DNA of 64,000 bases from Streptomyces sp. NBC_00289 (GTDB taxonomy: Bacteria; Actinomycetota; Actinomycetes; Streptomycetales; Streptomycetaceae): contig NZ_CP108046.1 of assembly GCF_041435115.1 (NCBI RefSeq), forward strand, positions 3,100,001-3,164,000, in the 5' to 3' direction. Below the pieces are notes generated by a model. The model saw nothing but the letters and a program-made list of their open reading frames with translations. It searched no databases and was not told where the DNA came from. This document shows, piece after piece, positions 1 to 9,569 of this stretch. Made by a program: the position numbers and the translations under genes. Position 1 is the first letter of the stretch. Each line of letters begins with the position of its first letter.

Positions 1-33
1 TAGACAACCCTGAGTACTGAAGGGCAGCATCAC

Positions 34-315
34 ATGGCTGAGCGCCGCGTCAACGTCGGCTGGGCGGAGGGCCTCCACGCCCGCCCCGCCTCCATCTTCG
101 TCCGGGCCACCACGGCCGCAGGTATCCCCGTGACGATCGCCAAGGCCGACGGCAACCCCGTCAACGCGGCCTCCATGCTGGCTGTCCTGGGCCTGGGCGC
201 CCAGGGCGGCGAGGAGATCGTCCTCGCCTCCGACGCCGAGGGCGCGGACGCCGCGCTCGACCGCCTCGCGAAGCTGGTGGCCGAGGGTCTCGAGGAGCTC
301 CCCGAGACCGTCTGA
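34..315 (+). CDS. ptsH: Phosphocarrier protein HPr of the sugar phosphotransferase system
   Basis: A 93-residue protein, normal length for HPr. HPr carries phosphate from enzyme I to sugar-specific enzyme IIA proteins in the cytoplasm. The active-site block is visible near residues 13-21 (GLHARPASIF), with the phosphorylated histidine followed by Ala-Arg-Pro. The usual regulatory serine of Firmicutes (an SIQ motif near residue 46) is not present: the equivalent region reads AASMLAVLGLGA, so HPr-kinase control is not suggested by sequence. The ATG is preceded by a GAAGGG ribosome site. The gene stands alone in the window, followed by a strong terminator, which fits the monocistronic ptsH of streptomycetes. 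Confidence 0.96.
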   Translation: MAERRVNVGWAEGLHARPASIFVRATTAAGIPVTIAKADGNPVNAASMLAVLGLGAQGGEEIVLASDAEGADAALDRLAKLVAEGLEELPETV

Positions 316-332
316 GCGCCTCCGCACCACAC

Positions 333-379
333 CGCGCAGCCGCGTCGGCCTTTCCGGTCGACGCGGCCGCGCTGTTTTT
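333..379 (+). terminator. Rho-independent terminator after ptsH
   Basis: The stem core pairs 339-350 with 356-367 (12 pairs, one a G-U wobble) around the loop TTTCC. Flanking GCGC/GCGC bases extend it, and a run of five T follows at 375-379. It lies 20 bases after the ptsH stop. Confidence 0.8.
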
Positions 380-530
380 ACGGGCCGCCGGATGTATTTA
401 CCGCGGGCATAGGCGAAATCGCCACCGCGGACATGCGAATGGCGCGAGCGCGGAATTCACCGGCACGCGAGAAAACGGGCAGCGGAAATATCGACCGCCG
501 AATAGCACCTCTTTGTATACGGCGCCTGTG

Positions 531-1226
531 TTAATGCCGCAGGCCCGACATGTTTACGGGAGGTTGCGAGTTCCTCACACGGTCCGGGCGGTCAGCGCCC
601 CCTCCGAAACGCAACCGGTGCGCGGCCGTCGCCCGCTCCGTGTGCAGCGCCGTGACCGCCCGCGCGCGCTCACTGTCACCGCGCGCCACGGCGTCCACGA
701 TCGCGCCGTGCTCCGCCCAGGAGTCCACCGGGTCGGCGGGCGCGTCCACCAGGAACATCCAGGCGATCTTGTGGCGCAACTGGGTCAGCATCGAAGTCAT
801 CGCCGGGCTGCCGGAGGCCTGGGCGAGCGTCTCGTGGAACCAGCCGCCCAGGGAGCGCAGGTCCTCGCTGTTGCCCCGCCTGGCCCGCTCCTGGCCCAGC
901 CGCACCAGGCCGCGCAGCACCTTGAGGTGGGCCTCGGTACGCCGCTGGGCGGCGCGTGAGGCGCCGAGCGGCTCCAGGAGCATGCGCATCTCGAGGAGGT
1001 CGGCGCCCTCCTGCTCGGTGGGCTCCGCGACGCACGCGCCCGCGTGCCGCCGGGTCACCACGAAGCCCTCGGCCTCCAGCGTGCGCAGGGCTTCGCGGAC
1101 GGGGACGCGGGAGACGCCGTAGCGACGGGCGAGCAGTTCCTCGGTGAGGCGGCTGCCGCGCTCGTAGACACCCGCGACGATGTCGTCCCGGATCGCCGTG
1201 CACACCGAGTGCGCCGGAATACGCAT
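531..1226 (-). CDS. GntR-family transcriptional regulator, FCD subfamily
   Basis: About 231 residues from the ATG at 1226. An upstream in-frame extension to 1328 exists, but the family start at MRIPAHSVCTAIRDDI fits the normal FadR/FCD length and follows a purine-rich stretch (GGCGGAGGTCGGTC). The N-terminal winged helix-turn-helix spans about residues 5-70, with the typical RYGVSRVPVREALRTLEAEG recognition region. An all-helical FCD ligand-binding domain (about residues 80-205) follows. Such repressors usually sense small carboxylic or sugar acids, but the ligand here is unknown. No metabolic operon is adjacent, so the target cannot be named. It is transcribed toward ptsH. Confidence 0.88.
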   Translation of the reverse strand: MRIPAHSVCTAIRDDIVAGVYERGSRLTEELLARRYGVSRVPVREALRTLEAEGFVVTRRHAGACVAEPTEQEGADLLEMRMLLEPLGASRAAQRRTEAHLKVLRGLVRLGQERARRGNSEDLRSLGGWFHETLAQASGSPAMTSMLTQLRHKIAWMFLVDAPADPVDSWAEHGAIVDAVARGDSERARAVTALHTERATAAHRLRFGGGADRPDRVRNSQPPVNMSGLRH

Positions 1227-1368
1227 GACCGACCTCCGCCTTAATCCCCGTGAAACGTCGACGATTGACGTGTGTTCAGTGACTCTATTGCAATGAGCGG
1301 GAATTTCCGACGGCGGACCGGAATCCATGGATATTTTTTGGACAGTGGGGGGTCTGAAACGCCGAAAA

Positions 1369-1388
1369 CCCCGGCTGGAGAGCCGGGG
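1369..1388 (-). terminator. Rho-independent terminator of the M23 peptidase gene
   Basis: A perfect 8-bp GC stem (CCCCGGCT / AGCCGGGG) with a GGAG loop. On the minus strand, in the direction of the peptidase gene ending at 1480, the stem is followed by TTTT. Confidence 0.8.
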
Positions 1389-1479
1389 CTTCGGGAAGTG
1401 CGGCCTGCCGTCAGACCTTCACGGCGGGCGGGGCCGGAATGCTCGGCGGACGGCGGTCCGACCTGCGCGGCGGCGCGTG

Positions 1480-2244
1480 TCAGACGCTCACGCCGTGCGA
1501 GCGCAGGTAGGCGAGCGGATCGATGTCCGAGCCGTACTCGGCGGTCGTACGGGCCTCGAAGTGCAGGTGCGGGCCGGTGACGTTGCCGGTCGAGCCGGAG
1601 AGGCCGATCTGCTGGCCGGGAGTGACCGTCTGGCCCACCGAGACGCCGATGGACGACAGGTGGCCGTACTGGGTGTACGTCCCGTCGTGCATCTTGATCA
1701 CGATGTTGTTGCCGTAGGAGCCGCCCCAGCCGGCCTCGACGACCGTGCCGGAACCGACCGCGTGCACGGACGTGCCGCTCGCGGCGTGGAAGTCGATGCC
1801 GGTGTGGCTGCCGGAGGACCACAGTCCGCTGCTGGCCTGGTAGCCGGTGGAGACGTAGGAGCCGGTGACGGGGAGCACGAAGGTGTTGAGACGCTTGCGC
1901 TCGGCTTCGCGAGCGGCACGCGCCTTGGCCTCGCGGGCCTTCTCCGCCGCGGCGGCGGCCTCCCTGCGCGCGGCCGCCTCGGCGGCCTCCCTGCGCGCGG
2001 TGTCCTCGGCGGCCTGCTCCTGGGCCACTGCCTGAGCGTCGATCTTGGCGGCGAGCGTGTCGCCGATGGTGATGACCGGGGTGAGGCCGGTCTGCTCGAC
2101 GGAGGGCTCCGCGGCGAGCGCCGGAGCGGCGAGGGTGCCGACGACACCGGTGGTGGCGAGCGCGGCGACGCCCGCCGCGCGGACGGTGGTGCGGTGCACT
2201 CGGCTGGGACGGCGGTGCTTCCCGGTGGCGCGGGTGAACGCCAT
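1480..2244 (-). CDS. Secreted M23-family cell-wall endopeptidase
   Basis: A 254-residue protein. Residues 1-45 form a twin-positive signal peptide with a hydrophobic stretch (AAGVAALATTGVVGTLAAPALA) and an Ala-X-Ala-like cleavage site. Residues about 65-118 are a charged Ala/Glu/Arg-rich coiled coil. The C-terminal peptidase M23 (LytM) domain has the zinc ligands in SHTGIDF and GPHLHFE, the latter the HxH motif. It should cut peptidoglycan cross-links outside the membrane. Its long leader contains a c-di-AMP riboswitch, as in other streptomycete wall-hydrolase genes, so synthesis is probably turned down when c-di-AMP is high. Exact bond specificity cannot be read from the sequence. Confidence 0.93.
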   Translation of the reverse strand: MAFTRATGKHRRPSRVHRTTVRAAGVAALATTGVVGTLAAPALAAEPSVEQTGLTPVITIGDTLAAKIDAQAVAQEQAAEDTARREAAEAAARREAAAAAEKAREAKARAAREAERKRLNTFVLPVTGSYVSTGYQASSGLWSSGSHTGIDFHAASGTSVHAVGSGTVVEAGWGGSYGNNIVIKMHDGTYTQYGHLSSIGVSVGQTVTPGQQIGLSGSTGNVTGPHLHFEARTTAEYGSDIDPLAYLRSHGVSV

Positions 2245-2267
2245 GTGGTGGCTGTTCCTTTCCTTCC

Positions 2268-2425
2268 TTCTCGCCTACCGGGTTAGCTGACGGGTTCGGA
2301 GCAGGAAGGTCTCCTACGGACCCCCTCGCTGGCGCGCGGGCGTCCGATTCACCCCAGGGACTCTCGATGTGGGTCCCCGGCTCCCCTGGCTCGCGCCGTA
2401 CGGGGACTCGGCGATGACTGCCCGG
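2268..2425 (-). ncRNA. c-di-AMP riboswitch (ydaO/yuaA class) in the leader of the M23 gene
   Basis: Read on the minus strand, the leader contains the conserved ydaO blocks in order: CGCCGAGTCCC, GCCGGGGACCCACATCGAG, GGGGTGAATCGGACGC, CCTTCCTGCTCCGAACCCG and TCAGCTAACCCGGTAGGCG. It ends about 25 bases before the ATG at 2244. This class binds cyclic di-AMP, and in actinobacteria it sits before resuscitation-promoting and NlpC/M23-type wall enzymes. The match of ordered motifs is strong. The exact 5' boundary is approximate. Confidence 0.92.
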
Positions 2426-2565
2426 TGCCGCGGATGCGGCGCGGTGCCTGACGGACAGCCGGCATGACGCTAAACGGGGCCGCTTTCAATCCTCAAACGG
2501 ATCAGGCTTTTTGTAGCGCACGCCACAGGGCAGACAGGCAACCTCTCCCTCAATTCGGACATACG

Positions 2566-2599
2566 GAGGCCCTGATGACTCCTCAGTCACCAGGGCCTC
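2566..2599 (-). terminator. Stem-loop after the M16 peptidase pair
   Basis: Arms GAGGCCCTG/CAGGGCCTC and TGACT/AGTCA with one internal mismatch and a CCTC loop, 27 bases downstream of the stop of the M16 operon. No T-run follows, which is common in Streptomyces terminators. Confidence 0.65.
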
Positions 2600-2625
2600 A
2601 CAGGCGCGTCCGGCCGCCCGGTGCC

Positions 2626-4014
2626 CTACTCGGCGGAGACCACGGTGACTTCGCCGATGCCGAGGGCTTCCACGGGCTCCTTGATCTGAGCCGCGTCACC
2701 GACGAGGACGATGACCAGACGGTCCACCGGGAAGGCGCTCACGACCGCCGCGGTGGCCTCCACGGTGCCGGTCGCGGCGAGCTGCTGATACAGCGTCGCC
2801 TGGTAGTCGTCGGGCAGGTGCTGCTCGACCTGGTCGGCCAGCGTGCCCGCCACGGCCGCCGCGGTCTCGTACTTCAGCGGCGCCACACCGACCAGGTTCT
2901 GCACGGCGACATCGCGCTCCGCGTCCGTGAGCCCGCCCTCGGCCAGGGTACGGAGCACCGCCCACAGGTCCGCCAGGGCGGGACCCGTGTTCGGGGTGTC
3001 CACGGAGCCGCTGATGGCGAGCATCGCGGCGCCCGTGCCGTCCGGCGTGGACCGCAGGACCTGCCCGAACGCCCGCACGCCGTAGGTGTAGCCCTTCTCC
3101 TCGCGCAGGACGCGGTCCAGGCGGGAGGTGAGGGTGCCACCGAGGCAGTACGTGCCGAGCACCCGCGCGGGCCACACGCGGTCGTGCCGGTCGGGGCCGA
3201 CGCGGCCGATGAGCAGCTGCGTCTGGACGGCACCGGGGCGGTCCACGATGACGACCCGGCCGGTGTCGTCGGCGGTCACGGGCGGCACGGGCCGCGGCTC
3301 GGCCGTGGAGCCGGTCCAGACGCCGAGGGTCTCGCCGAGCAGTGCGTCGAGGTCGACGCCGGTGAGGTCACCGACGACCACGGCGGTCGCGGTGGCCGGC
3401 CGGACGTGCTTCTCGTAGAAGGCGCGTACGGCCGCGGAGTCGATCGCGGTGACCGTCTCCTCGGAGCCCTGGCGCGGGCGCGACATGCGCAAGGTCGCCG
3501 GGAACAGCTCCTTGGAGAGCTCCTTGGCGGCGCGGCGGGACGGGTTGGCCAGCTCGTGCGGGATCTCGTCGAGCCGGTTGCGGACGAGGCGTTCGACCTC
3601 GCTGTCCGCGAACGCGGGTGCCCTGAGGGCGTCGGCGAGCAGGTCCAGCGCCTTGGGCAGACGGGAGACCGGTACTTCGAGGCTCAGGCGGACGCCGGGG
3701 TGGTCGGCGTGCGCGTCGAGGGTGGCGCCGCTGCGCTCCAGCTCGGCGGCGAACTCCTCGGCGGAGAGCTTGTCGGTGCCTTCCGAGAAGGCCCGGGCCA
3801 TGATCGTGGCCACACCGTCGAGCCCGGCCGGCTCGGCCTCCAGGGGCGCGTCCAGGAGCACCTCGACGGCGACGACCTGCTGGCCGGGGCGGTGGCAGCG
3901 CAGGACGGTCAGGCCGTTGTCGAGCGTCCCGCGCTCGGGAGCCGGGAACGCCCACGGCCGCGCCTCGCCGGCCTGCGGCTGGGGGTGGAAGTCCATCGTG
4001 GCGAGCTCGGTCAC
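2626..4014 (-). CDS. M16-family peptidase-like subunit lacking the zinc motif
   Basis: A 462-residue protein with the two-lobed M16 (insulinase/MPP-like) fold. The N-terminal half aligns by eye with its neighbour, but where the catalytic HxxEH should be it reads VATIMARAFSEGT, so the zinc ligands are gone. The C-terminal half keeps the substrate-gripping features of the family, including the Arg/Tyr segment around REEKGYTYGVRAF. It starts with an ATG overlapping the stop of the upstream M16 gene by four bases, so the two are translationally coupled. By analogy with MPP alpha/beta and other bacterial pairs, it probably forms a heterodimer with the catalytic partner. Confidence 0.9.
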   Translation of the reverse strand: MTELATMDFHPQPQAGEARPWAFPAPERGTLDNGLTVLRCHRPGQQVVAVEVLLDAPLEAEPAGLDGVATIMARAFSEGTDKLSAEEFAAELERSGATLDAHADHPGVRLSLEVPVSRLPKALDLLADALRAPAFADSEVERLVRNRLDEIPHELANPSRRAAKELSKELFPATLRMSRPRQGSEETVTAIDSAAVRAFYEKHVRPATATAVVVGDLTGVDLDALLGETLGVWTGSTAEPRPVPPVTADDTGRVVIVDRPGAVQTQLLIGRVGPDRHDRVWPARVLGTYCLGGTLTSRLDRVLREEKGYTYGVRAFGQVLRSTPDGTGAAMLAISGSVDTPNTGPALADLWAVLRTLAEGGLTDAERDVAVQNLVGVAPLKYETAAAVAGTLADQVEQHLPDDYQATLYQQLAATGTVEATAAVVSAFPVDRLVIVLVGDAAQIKEPVEALGIGEVTVVSAE

Positions 4015-5363
4015 TTGGCCGCCTCCTCGTTCTCGTCCTCGTCGGCGGGGTTCTCGGTGCCCTCGGTGGGCTCGTAGACCAGCACGGCCCGGTTGTCGGG
4101 GCGCAGCCGGGCCTTGGCGACCTCCTGGACCTCCTCGGCCGTCACGTCCAGCACGCGCTGGACGGCGGTGAGGGCGAGCTGCGGGTCACCGAACAGGACG
4201 GCGTAGCGGCACAGTTCGTCGGCGCGGCCCGCGACCGTACCGAGCCGGTCCAGCCACTCGCGCTCCAACTGGGCCTGGGCGCGCTCCATTTCCTCGGCTG
4301 TGGGGCCCTCCTCGGCGAACCGGGCGAGCTCCTCGTCGATGGCGGTCTCGATGACCGGCACCTCGACGTCACCGGAGGTCTTCACGTCCAGCCAGCCCAG
4401 GGAGGGCGCACCCGCCAGCCGCAGCAGGCCGAAGCCGGCCGCCACGGCCGTACGGTCGCGTCGTACGAGCCGGTTGTAGAGGCGGGAGGACTCGCCGCCG
4501 CCGAGGACGGTCAGCGCCAGGTCGGCCGCGTCGCACGCGCGCGTGCCGTCGTTCGGCAGCCGGTAGGCGGCCATCAGCGCGCGCGCCGGGACCTCCTCCT
4601 CGACGACCTCGCGCAGCTGCTCGCCGATGATCTCGGGCAGCGTGCCGTCGCGCGGGGCGGGCTTTCCGTCGTGGGCGTCGATGGAACCGAAGTACTTCTC
4701 GATCCAGGCGAGCGTCTGCTCCGGGTCGATGTCGCCGACCACCGACAGAACGGCGTTGTTCGGTGCGTAGTAGGTACGGAAGAACGCGCGGGCGTCCTCC
4801 AGGGTGGCCGCGTCCAGGTCGGCCATGGAGCCGATCGGCGTGTGGTGGTAGGGGTGGCCCTCCGGGTAGGCGAGAGCGGTGAGCTTCTCGAACGCCGTTC
4901 CGTAGGGGACGTTGTCGTAGCGCTGGCGGCGCTCGTTCTTCACGACGTCCCGCTGGTTCTCCATGGACTCGTCGTCCAGGGCCGCCAGCAGGGAGCCCAT
5001 ACGGTCGGCCTCCAGCCAGAGGGCGAGCTCCAGCTGGTGGGTGGGCATGGTCTCGAAGTAGTTGGTGCGCTCGAAGCTGGTGGTGCCGTTGAGCGAGCCG
5101 CCCGCGCCCTGGACGAGCTCGAAGTGGCCGTTGCCCTTCACCTGGCCGGAGCCCTGGAACATCAAGTGCTCGAAAAGGTGAGCCAGACCGGTACGGCTCT
5201 TGACCTCGTGGCGCGAGCCGACGTCGTACCAGAGGCACACCGCCGCGACCGGGGTCAGGTGGTCCTCGGAGAGCACCACGCGCAGGCCGTTGGCCAGGCG
5301 GTGCTCTGTCGCTGTCAGGCCGCCGGAGCCTGCCTGCGCTGTGGCCGTGTGACCCATGGGCAT
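4011..5363 (-). CDS. M16-family zinc metallopeptidase, catalytic subunit
   Basis: A 450-residue protein from the ATG at 5363, six bases after an AAGGGA ribosome site. A second ATG two codons later is less well spaced, and the in-frame extension to 5540 has no support. The inverted zinc motif HLFEH is at about residues 62-66, and the distal glutamate segment follows in ENQRDVVKNERRQ. The substrate is unknown. Family members degrade small unstructured peptides in a closed chamber. No signal peptide is visible, so it is presumably cytoplasmic. It is first in a two-gene operon with the inactive M16 paralogue. Confidence 0.92.
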   Translation of the reverse strand: MPMGHTATAQAGSGGLTATEHRLANGLRVVLSEDHLTPVAAVCLWYDVGSRHEVKSRTGLAHLFEHLMFQGSGQVKGNGHFELVQGAGGSLNGTTSFERTNYFETMPTHQLELALWLEADRMGSLLAALDDESMENQRDVVKNERRQRYDNVPYGTAFEKLTALAYPEGHPYHHTPIGSMADLDAATLEDARAFFRTYYAPNNAVLSVVGDIDPEQTLAWIEKYFGSIDAHDGKPAPRDGTLPEIIGEQLREVVEEEVPARALMAAYRLPNDGTRACDAADLALTVLGGGESSRLYNRLVRRDRTAVAAGFGLLRLAGAPSLGWLDVKTSGDVEVPVIETAIDEELARFAEEGPTAEEMERAQAQLEREWLDRLGTVAGRADELCRYAVLFGDPQLALTAVQRVLDVTAEEVQEVAKARLRPDNRAVLVYEPTEGTENPADEDENEEAAK

Positions 5364-5654
5364 GTCGTCCCTTCGATCGCGGACGCGGTCGTCGAATACC
5401 GCGTTTTTCCTGCTGTCCTGCCACTGTATGCAAGCGTGGGGAGGGTCGGCGAAGTTCCCGGGCGACGTACGCCGACAGCGGATCGCGTAGCCTGCGGGCA
5501 GTCGTGCCGCACGCGGCACCTGTTCCGAAGAGAGCGGCACCTGTGAACGCCGGGCCGAGGGGCCGACGTCGGGTCCTGGTCCGCGTTGTCAGTGCCGCGG
5601 TCCACAATGGTCCGCGTCAGATCCCGTTCACGCTTGAGCAAGGAGCCGGCAGCG

Positions 5655-8111
5655 ATGGCCCGCCGCAGCACGAAGACCCCGCCGCCCGACGACTCGTACG
5701 AGGAGAAGATCCTCGACATCGACGTCGTCGACGAGATGCAGGGCTCCTTCCTCGAGTACGCGTACTCGGTCATCTACTCCCGCGCCCTGCCTGACGCCCG
5801 CGACGGCCTCAAGCCGGTGCACCGCCGCATCGTCTACCAGATGAACGAGATGGGGCTGCGCCCCGACCGCGGATACGTGAAGTGCGCACGTGTCGTCGGC
5901 GAGGTCATGGGCAAGCTGCACCCGCACGGCGACGCGTCGATCTACGACGCCCTGGTGCGCATGGCCCAGCCCTTCTCGATGCGCGTCCCCCTGGTCGACG
6001 GCCACGGCAACTTCGGCTCCCTGGGCAACGACGACCCGCCGGCCGCCATGCGGTACACCGAGTGCCGGGCCGCCGAGCCCGCGAGCCTGATGACGGAGTC
6101 CATCGACGAGGACACGGTCGACTTCGCGCCCAACTACGACGGCCAGGAACGGGAGCCGTTGGCCCTGCCGGCCGCCTTCCCGAACCTCCTGGTGAACGGC
6201 GCGTCGGGCATCGCGGTCGGCATGGCCACCAACATGCCGCCGCACAACCTCGCCGAGGTCATCGCGGCCGCCCGCCACCTGATCCGCTACCCGAACGCCG
6301 ATCTCGACGCCCTGATGAGGCTCGTCCCGGGCCCCGACCTGCCCACCGGCGGCCGGATCGTCGGCCTCTCCGGCATCCGTGACGCCTACGAGACCGGCCG
6401 TGGCACCTTCAAGATCCGCGCGACCGTGTCGGTGGAGACGGTGACGGCCCGCCGCAAGGGTCTCGTCGTCACCGAGCTGCCCTTCACGGTCGGCCCGGAG
6501 AAGGTCATCGCCAAGATCAAGGACCTGGTCGGCGCGAAGAAGATCCAGGGCATCGCCGACGTCAAGGACCTCACCGACCGCGCGCACGGCCTGCGCCTGG
6601 TCATCGAGATCAAGAACGGCTTCGTGCCGGAGGCGGTCCTGGAGCAGCTCTACAAGCTCACGCCGATGGAGGAGTCGTTCGGCGTGAACAACGTGGCGCT
6701 GGTCGACGGCCAGCCCCTCACGCTGGGCCTCAAGGAGCTTCTGGAGGTCTATCTCGACCACCGCTTCAACGTCGTGCGCCGCCGCTCCGAGTTCCGCCGC
6801 GGCAAGAAGCGCGACCGTCTGCACCTGGTCGAGGGTCTGCTCACCGCACTGCTGGACATCGACGAGGTGATCCGCCTCATCCGCTCCAGCGACAACTCCG
6901 CACAGGCGAAGGAACGCCTGATCGAGCGCTTCTCCCTGTCGGAGATCCAGACGCAGTACATCCTGGACACGCCGCTGCGCCGGCTCACCAGGTTCGACCG
7001 GATCGAGCTGGAGTCGGAGAAGGAGCGGCTGAACGCGGAGATCGCGGAGCTGACCCGGATCCTCGACTCGGACAGCGAGCTGCGCAAGCTGGTCTCCGCC
7101 GAACTGGCCGTCGTGGCCAAGAAGTTCGGCACCGACCGGCGCACGATCTTGCTCGAGTCGGCGGGCACCACCGTGTCGGCCGTCCCCCTCCAGGTGGCCG
7201 ACGACCCGTGCCGGGTGCTCCTGTCCTCGACGGGACTGCTGGCCCGTACGGCGAACGGCGAGCCCTTCCCCGAGGACGCCGACGGCAAGCGCACCAAGCA
7301 CGACGTGATCGTCTCGGCGGTGTCCGCGACGGCACGCGGCGAGGTCGGCGTGGTGACCTCGGGCGGTCGCCTGCTGCGCCTGAACGTCGTGGACCTGCCG
7401 CAGCTCCCGGACACCGCGGCGGCACCGAACCTCGCGGGCGGCGCGCCGCTTGCCGAGTTCGTGTCCCTGGAGGGCAACGAGACGGTGGTCTGCCTGACCA
7501 CGCTCGACGAGTCGTCCCAGGGGCTGGCGCTCGGCACGGCACAGGGCGTCGTCAAGCGCGTGGTCCCCGACTACCCGTCCAACAAGGACGAGCTGGAGGT
7601 CATCACCCTCAAGGAGGGCGACCGCATCGTCGGCGCGACCGAGCTCCGCACCGGCGAGGAGGACCTGGTCTTCATCACGGACGACGCGCAACTCCTGCGG
7701 TTCCAGGCCGCGCAGGTACGGCCGCAGGGCCGTGCGGCGGGCGGTATGGCGGGCGTGAAGCTCACCGAGGGCGCCAAGGTCATCTCGTTCACCGCGATCG
7801 ACCCGGCCGCGGACGCGGTGGTGTTCACCGTCGCCGGTTCGCGCGGCACCCTGGACGACTCCGTCCAGACGACGGCGAAGCTGACCCCGTTCGACCAGTA
7901 CCCGCGCAAGGGACGCGCCACCGGCGGGGTCCGCTGCCAGCGGTTCCTGAAGGGCGAGGACTGCCTGTCCCTGGCCTGGGCGGGCCCCGTTCCGGCGCGC
8001 GCCGCCCAGAAGAACGGCACCCCGGCCGAACTGCCGGAGATCGACCCGCGCCGCGACGGCTCGGGCGTGTCCCTGGCGAAGACGGTGTCGGTGGTGGCGG
8101 GGCCGCTCTAG
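5655..8111 (+). CDS. parC: Type IIA topoisomerase subunit A (ParC / second GyrA-like protein)
   Basis: An 818-residue protein. The ATG at 5655 follows AGGAG at 5641. The breakage-reunion domain includes the catalytic Tyr at about residue 134 (AAMRYTECR), and the [11 protein letters not shown] segment matches the quinolone-resistance region. The position equivalent to E. coli GyrA Ser83 is Ala. The C-terminal beta-pinwheel spans about residues 500-800, and I do not see the QRRGGKG GyrA-box, so it fits topoisomerase IV better than gyrase. Its ATPase partner is most likely the GyrB/ParE-type gene at 25428-27551. It ends convergently with, and overlaps by four bases, the CobW gene. Confidence 0.92.
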   Translation: MARRSTKTPPPDDSYEEKILDIDVVDEMQGSFLEYAYSVIYSRALPDARDGLKPVHRRIVYQMNEMGLRPDRGYVKCARVVGEVMGKLHPHGDASIYDALVRMAQPFSMRVPLVDGHGNFGSLGNDDPPAAMRYTECRAAEPASLMTESIDEDTVDFAPNYDGQEREPLALPAAFPNLLVNGASGIAVGMATNMPPHNLAEVIAAARHLIRYPNADLDALMRLVPGPDLPTGGRIVGLSGIRDAYETGRGTFKIRATVSVETVTARRKGLVVTELPFTVGPEKVIAKIKDLVGAKKIQGIADVKDLTDRAHGLRLVIEIKNGFVPEAVLEQLYKLTPMEESFGVNNVALVDGQPLTLGLKELLEVYLDHRFNVVRRRSEFRRGKKRDRLHLVEGLLTALLDIDEVIRLIRSSDNSAQAKERLIERFSLSEIQTQYILDTPLRRLTRFDRIELESEKERLNAEIAELTRILDSDSELRKLVSAELAVVAKKFGTDRRTILLESAGTTVSAVPLQVADDPCRVLLSSTGLLARTANGEPFPEDADGKRTKHDVIVSAVSATARGEVGVVTSGGRLLRLNVVDLPQLPDTAAAPNLAGGAPLAEFVSLEGNETVVCLTTLDESSQGLALGTAQGVVKRVVPDYPSNKDELEVITLKEGDRIVGATELRTGEEDLVFITDDAQLLRFQAAQVRPQGRAAGGMAGVKLTEGAKVISFTAIDPAADAVVFTVAGSRGTLDDSVQTTAKLTPFDQYPRKGRATGGVRCQRFLKGEDCLSLAWAGPVPARAAQKNGTPAELPEIDPRRDGSGVSLAKTVSVVAGPL

Positions 8112-9253
8112 ACGGGCCCGTCCTCATCTGGATCCGGGGCTTCGGAATCCAGGGGTTCGGGATTGTCGTCCTCGGGATCTTGTACGTAGCGCAGGACGCC
8201 CCACATGCCGTGCTCGTCGGCGTGCGGGGCGTCGTCTTCGCGGGCCTCGAGTTTGCAGGCCTCGAGCTCCTTGCCGAGTGCGGGCACGTCGAGGGCGGAG
8301 CCGATGAGCACGAGCTGCGTGAGGCGTTCCCCGCCGGGCGTCCAGGGCTGCGGGTAGAAGCGCAGGAACCGGCCGACGGCGTGCACGTCGTACCGGTTGC
8401 CCGGGTCGTGGGGGCCGAAGTCGACGTGCCCCTTGATCCGGTACAGCCCTTCGGGCCTGCTGTCGAGGAACCGCATCAGCCGGCGCGGGTCGAGCGGAAC
8501 CTCGGAAGTGAAGGACAGGCTGTCGTAGGCGGTGTGCAGGTGACCGGTATGGCCCGTGTGCTCGGTGTGCTGGTGCAGATCGTCGAAGGACAGCTGCCCG
8601 ACGCGCTCCTCGCTCGGCCTGCAGTCGAAGAGGAACTCGGGGTCGATACGACCGTAGGTGGCGGGGACGACGGCGGCGCGGTCGGTGAGGGACCGCACGA
8701 GCCCGAGGACCCGGTCGGCCTCCGGCGCCCGGTCGAGCTTGTTGACGACGACGAGGTCGGCCAGGGCGAGGTGCCGGTCGACCTCGGGATGCCGGGCCCG
8801 GGTGTCGTCGAACTCGGCCGCGTCGACGACCTCGACGAGACCGCCGTACACGATGCCCGGATGCTCGCTGGCGAGCACCATGCGCACGAGTTCCTGGGGC
8901 TCCGCGAGACCGCTGGCCTCGATGACGATCACGTCGACACCGGCGGCGGGCCGGGCGAGCCGCTCGAGGTAGACGTCGAGCTCACTGGCGTCGACGGCAC
9001 AGCACAGGCACCCGTTGCCGAGGGAGACCGTGGAGTCGCCGAGCGCGCCTGCCACGGCCATCGCATCGATCTCGATGGCACCGAAGTCGTTGACGACGGC
9101 ACCGATACGGCTGCCACCGCTGCGGTGGAGGAGGTGGTTGAGGAGCGTGGTCTTGCCGGAACCGAGAAATCCGGCGAGGACGACGACCGGAATCTGCCGC
9201 TGAGACGGCCTGAAGACAGGGCTGGCGCTCGAATGCGGACTCGACTGACTCAA
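8108..9253 (-). CDS. CobW/COG0523-family GTPase (metallochaperone type)
   Basis: A 381-residue protein from the TTG at 9253, chosen because GAGAGG sits at good spacing and the longer in-frame extension has no family similarity. Walker A is GFLGSGKTT at about residues 28-36. The metal-binding CXCC motif is GCLCCAV, the guanine-specificity motif is NKLD, and a C-terminal CobW_C domain follows. A His-rich stretch (HQHTEHTGHTGHLHT) precedes it, typical of zinc or cobalt handling members. Family proteins insert or deliver metal using GTP. I see no Zur-like operator upstream, so regulation is open. Convergent with parC. Confidence 0.9.
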   Translation of the reverse strand: MSQSSPHSSASPVFRPSQRQIPVVVLAGFLGSGKTTLLNHLLHRSGGSRIGAVVNDFGAIEIDAMAVAGALGDSTVSLGNGCLCCAVDASELDVYLERLARPAAGVDVIVIEASGLAEPQELVRMVLASEHPGIVYGGLVEVVDAAEFDDTRARHPEVDRHLALADLVVVNKLDRAPEADRVLGLVRSLTDRAAVVPATYGRIDPEFLFDCRPSEERVGQLSFDDLHQHTEHTGHTGHLHTAYDSLSFTSEVPLDPRRLMRFLDSRPEGLYRIKGHVDFGPHDPGNRYDVHAVGRFLRFYPQPWTPGGERLTQLVLIGSALDVPALGKELEACKLEAREDDAPHADEHGMWGVLRYVQDPEDDNPEPLDSEAPDPDEDGPV

Positions 9254-9569
9254 CGTGCGACCTCTCACGCCCACGCGTGCACCGGCTCGCGGTCCGGCAC
9301 ACGTACGAAGATTGAATGCCGACACAGGATACGAGCCGGAAGAATCTCCGCGAAGTGAACGATTGTTAGCAGCCTTTGCGGGGCAGACGTTGTGCAGGCG
9401 CCGGAGTGTGCGACCCTCGCTTCCCTCCGTGCGCCTCCTCTCCGCCTCCCTGCCGATCAGAGCCGCTCGGCACCATGGGAGACGGCAAGCGCCGCCCACC
9501 GCTCGCCGGTCCCCATCAGTCGACCCGCACCCGACGACCGGCGGACGGCCGCCTGATTCGGGGGTTGAC
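9254..9569. other. Divergent intergenic region between the CobW gene and the DUF6082 gene
   Basis: This 316-base stretch should carry promoters for both neighbours. I see no recognisable operator, hairpin or small gene in it. Confidence 0.5.

Noticed and set aside
9254..9569. Zur-type operator in front of the CobW gene
   Set aside because: No TGAAAATGATTTTCA-like palindrome could be found.
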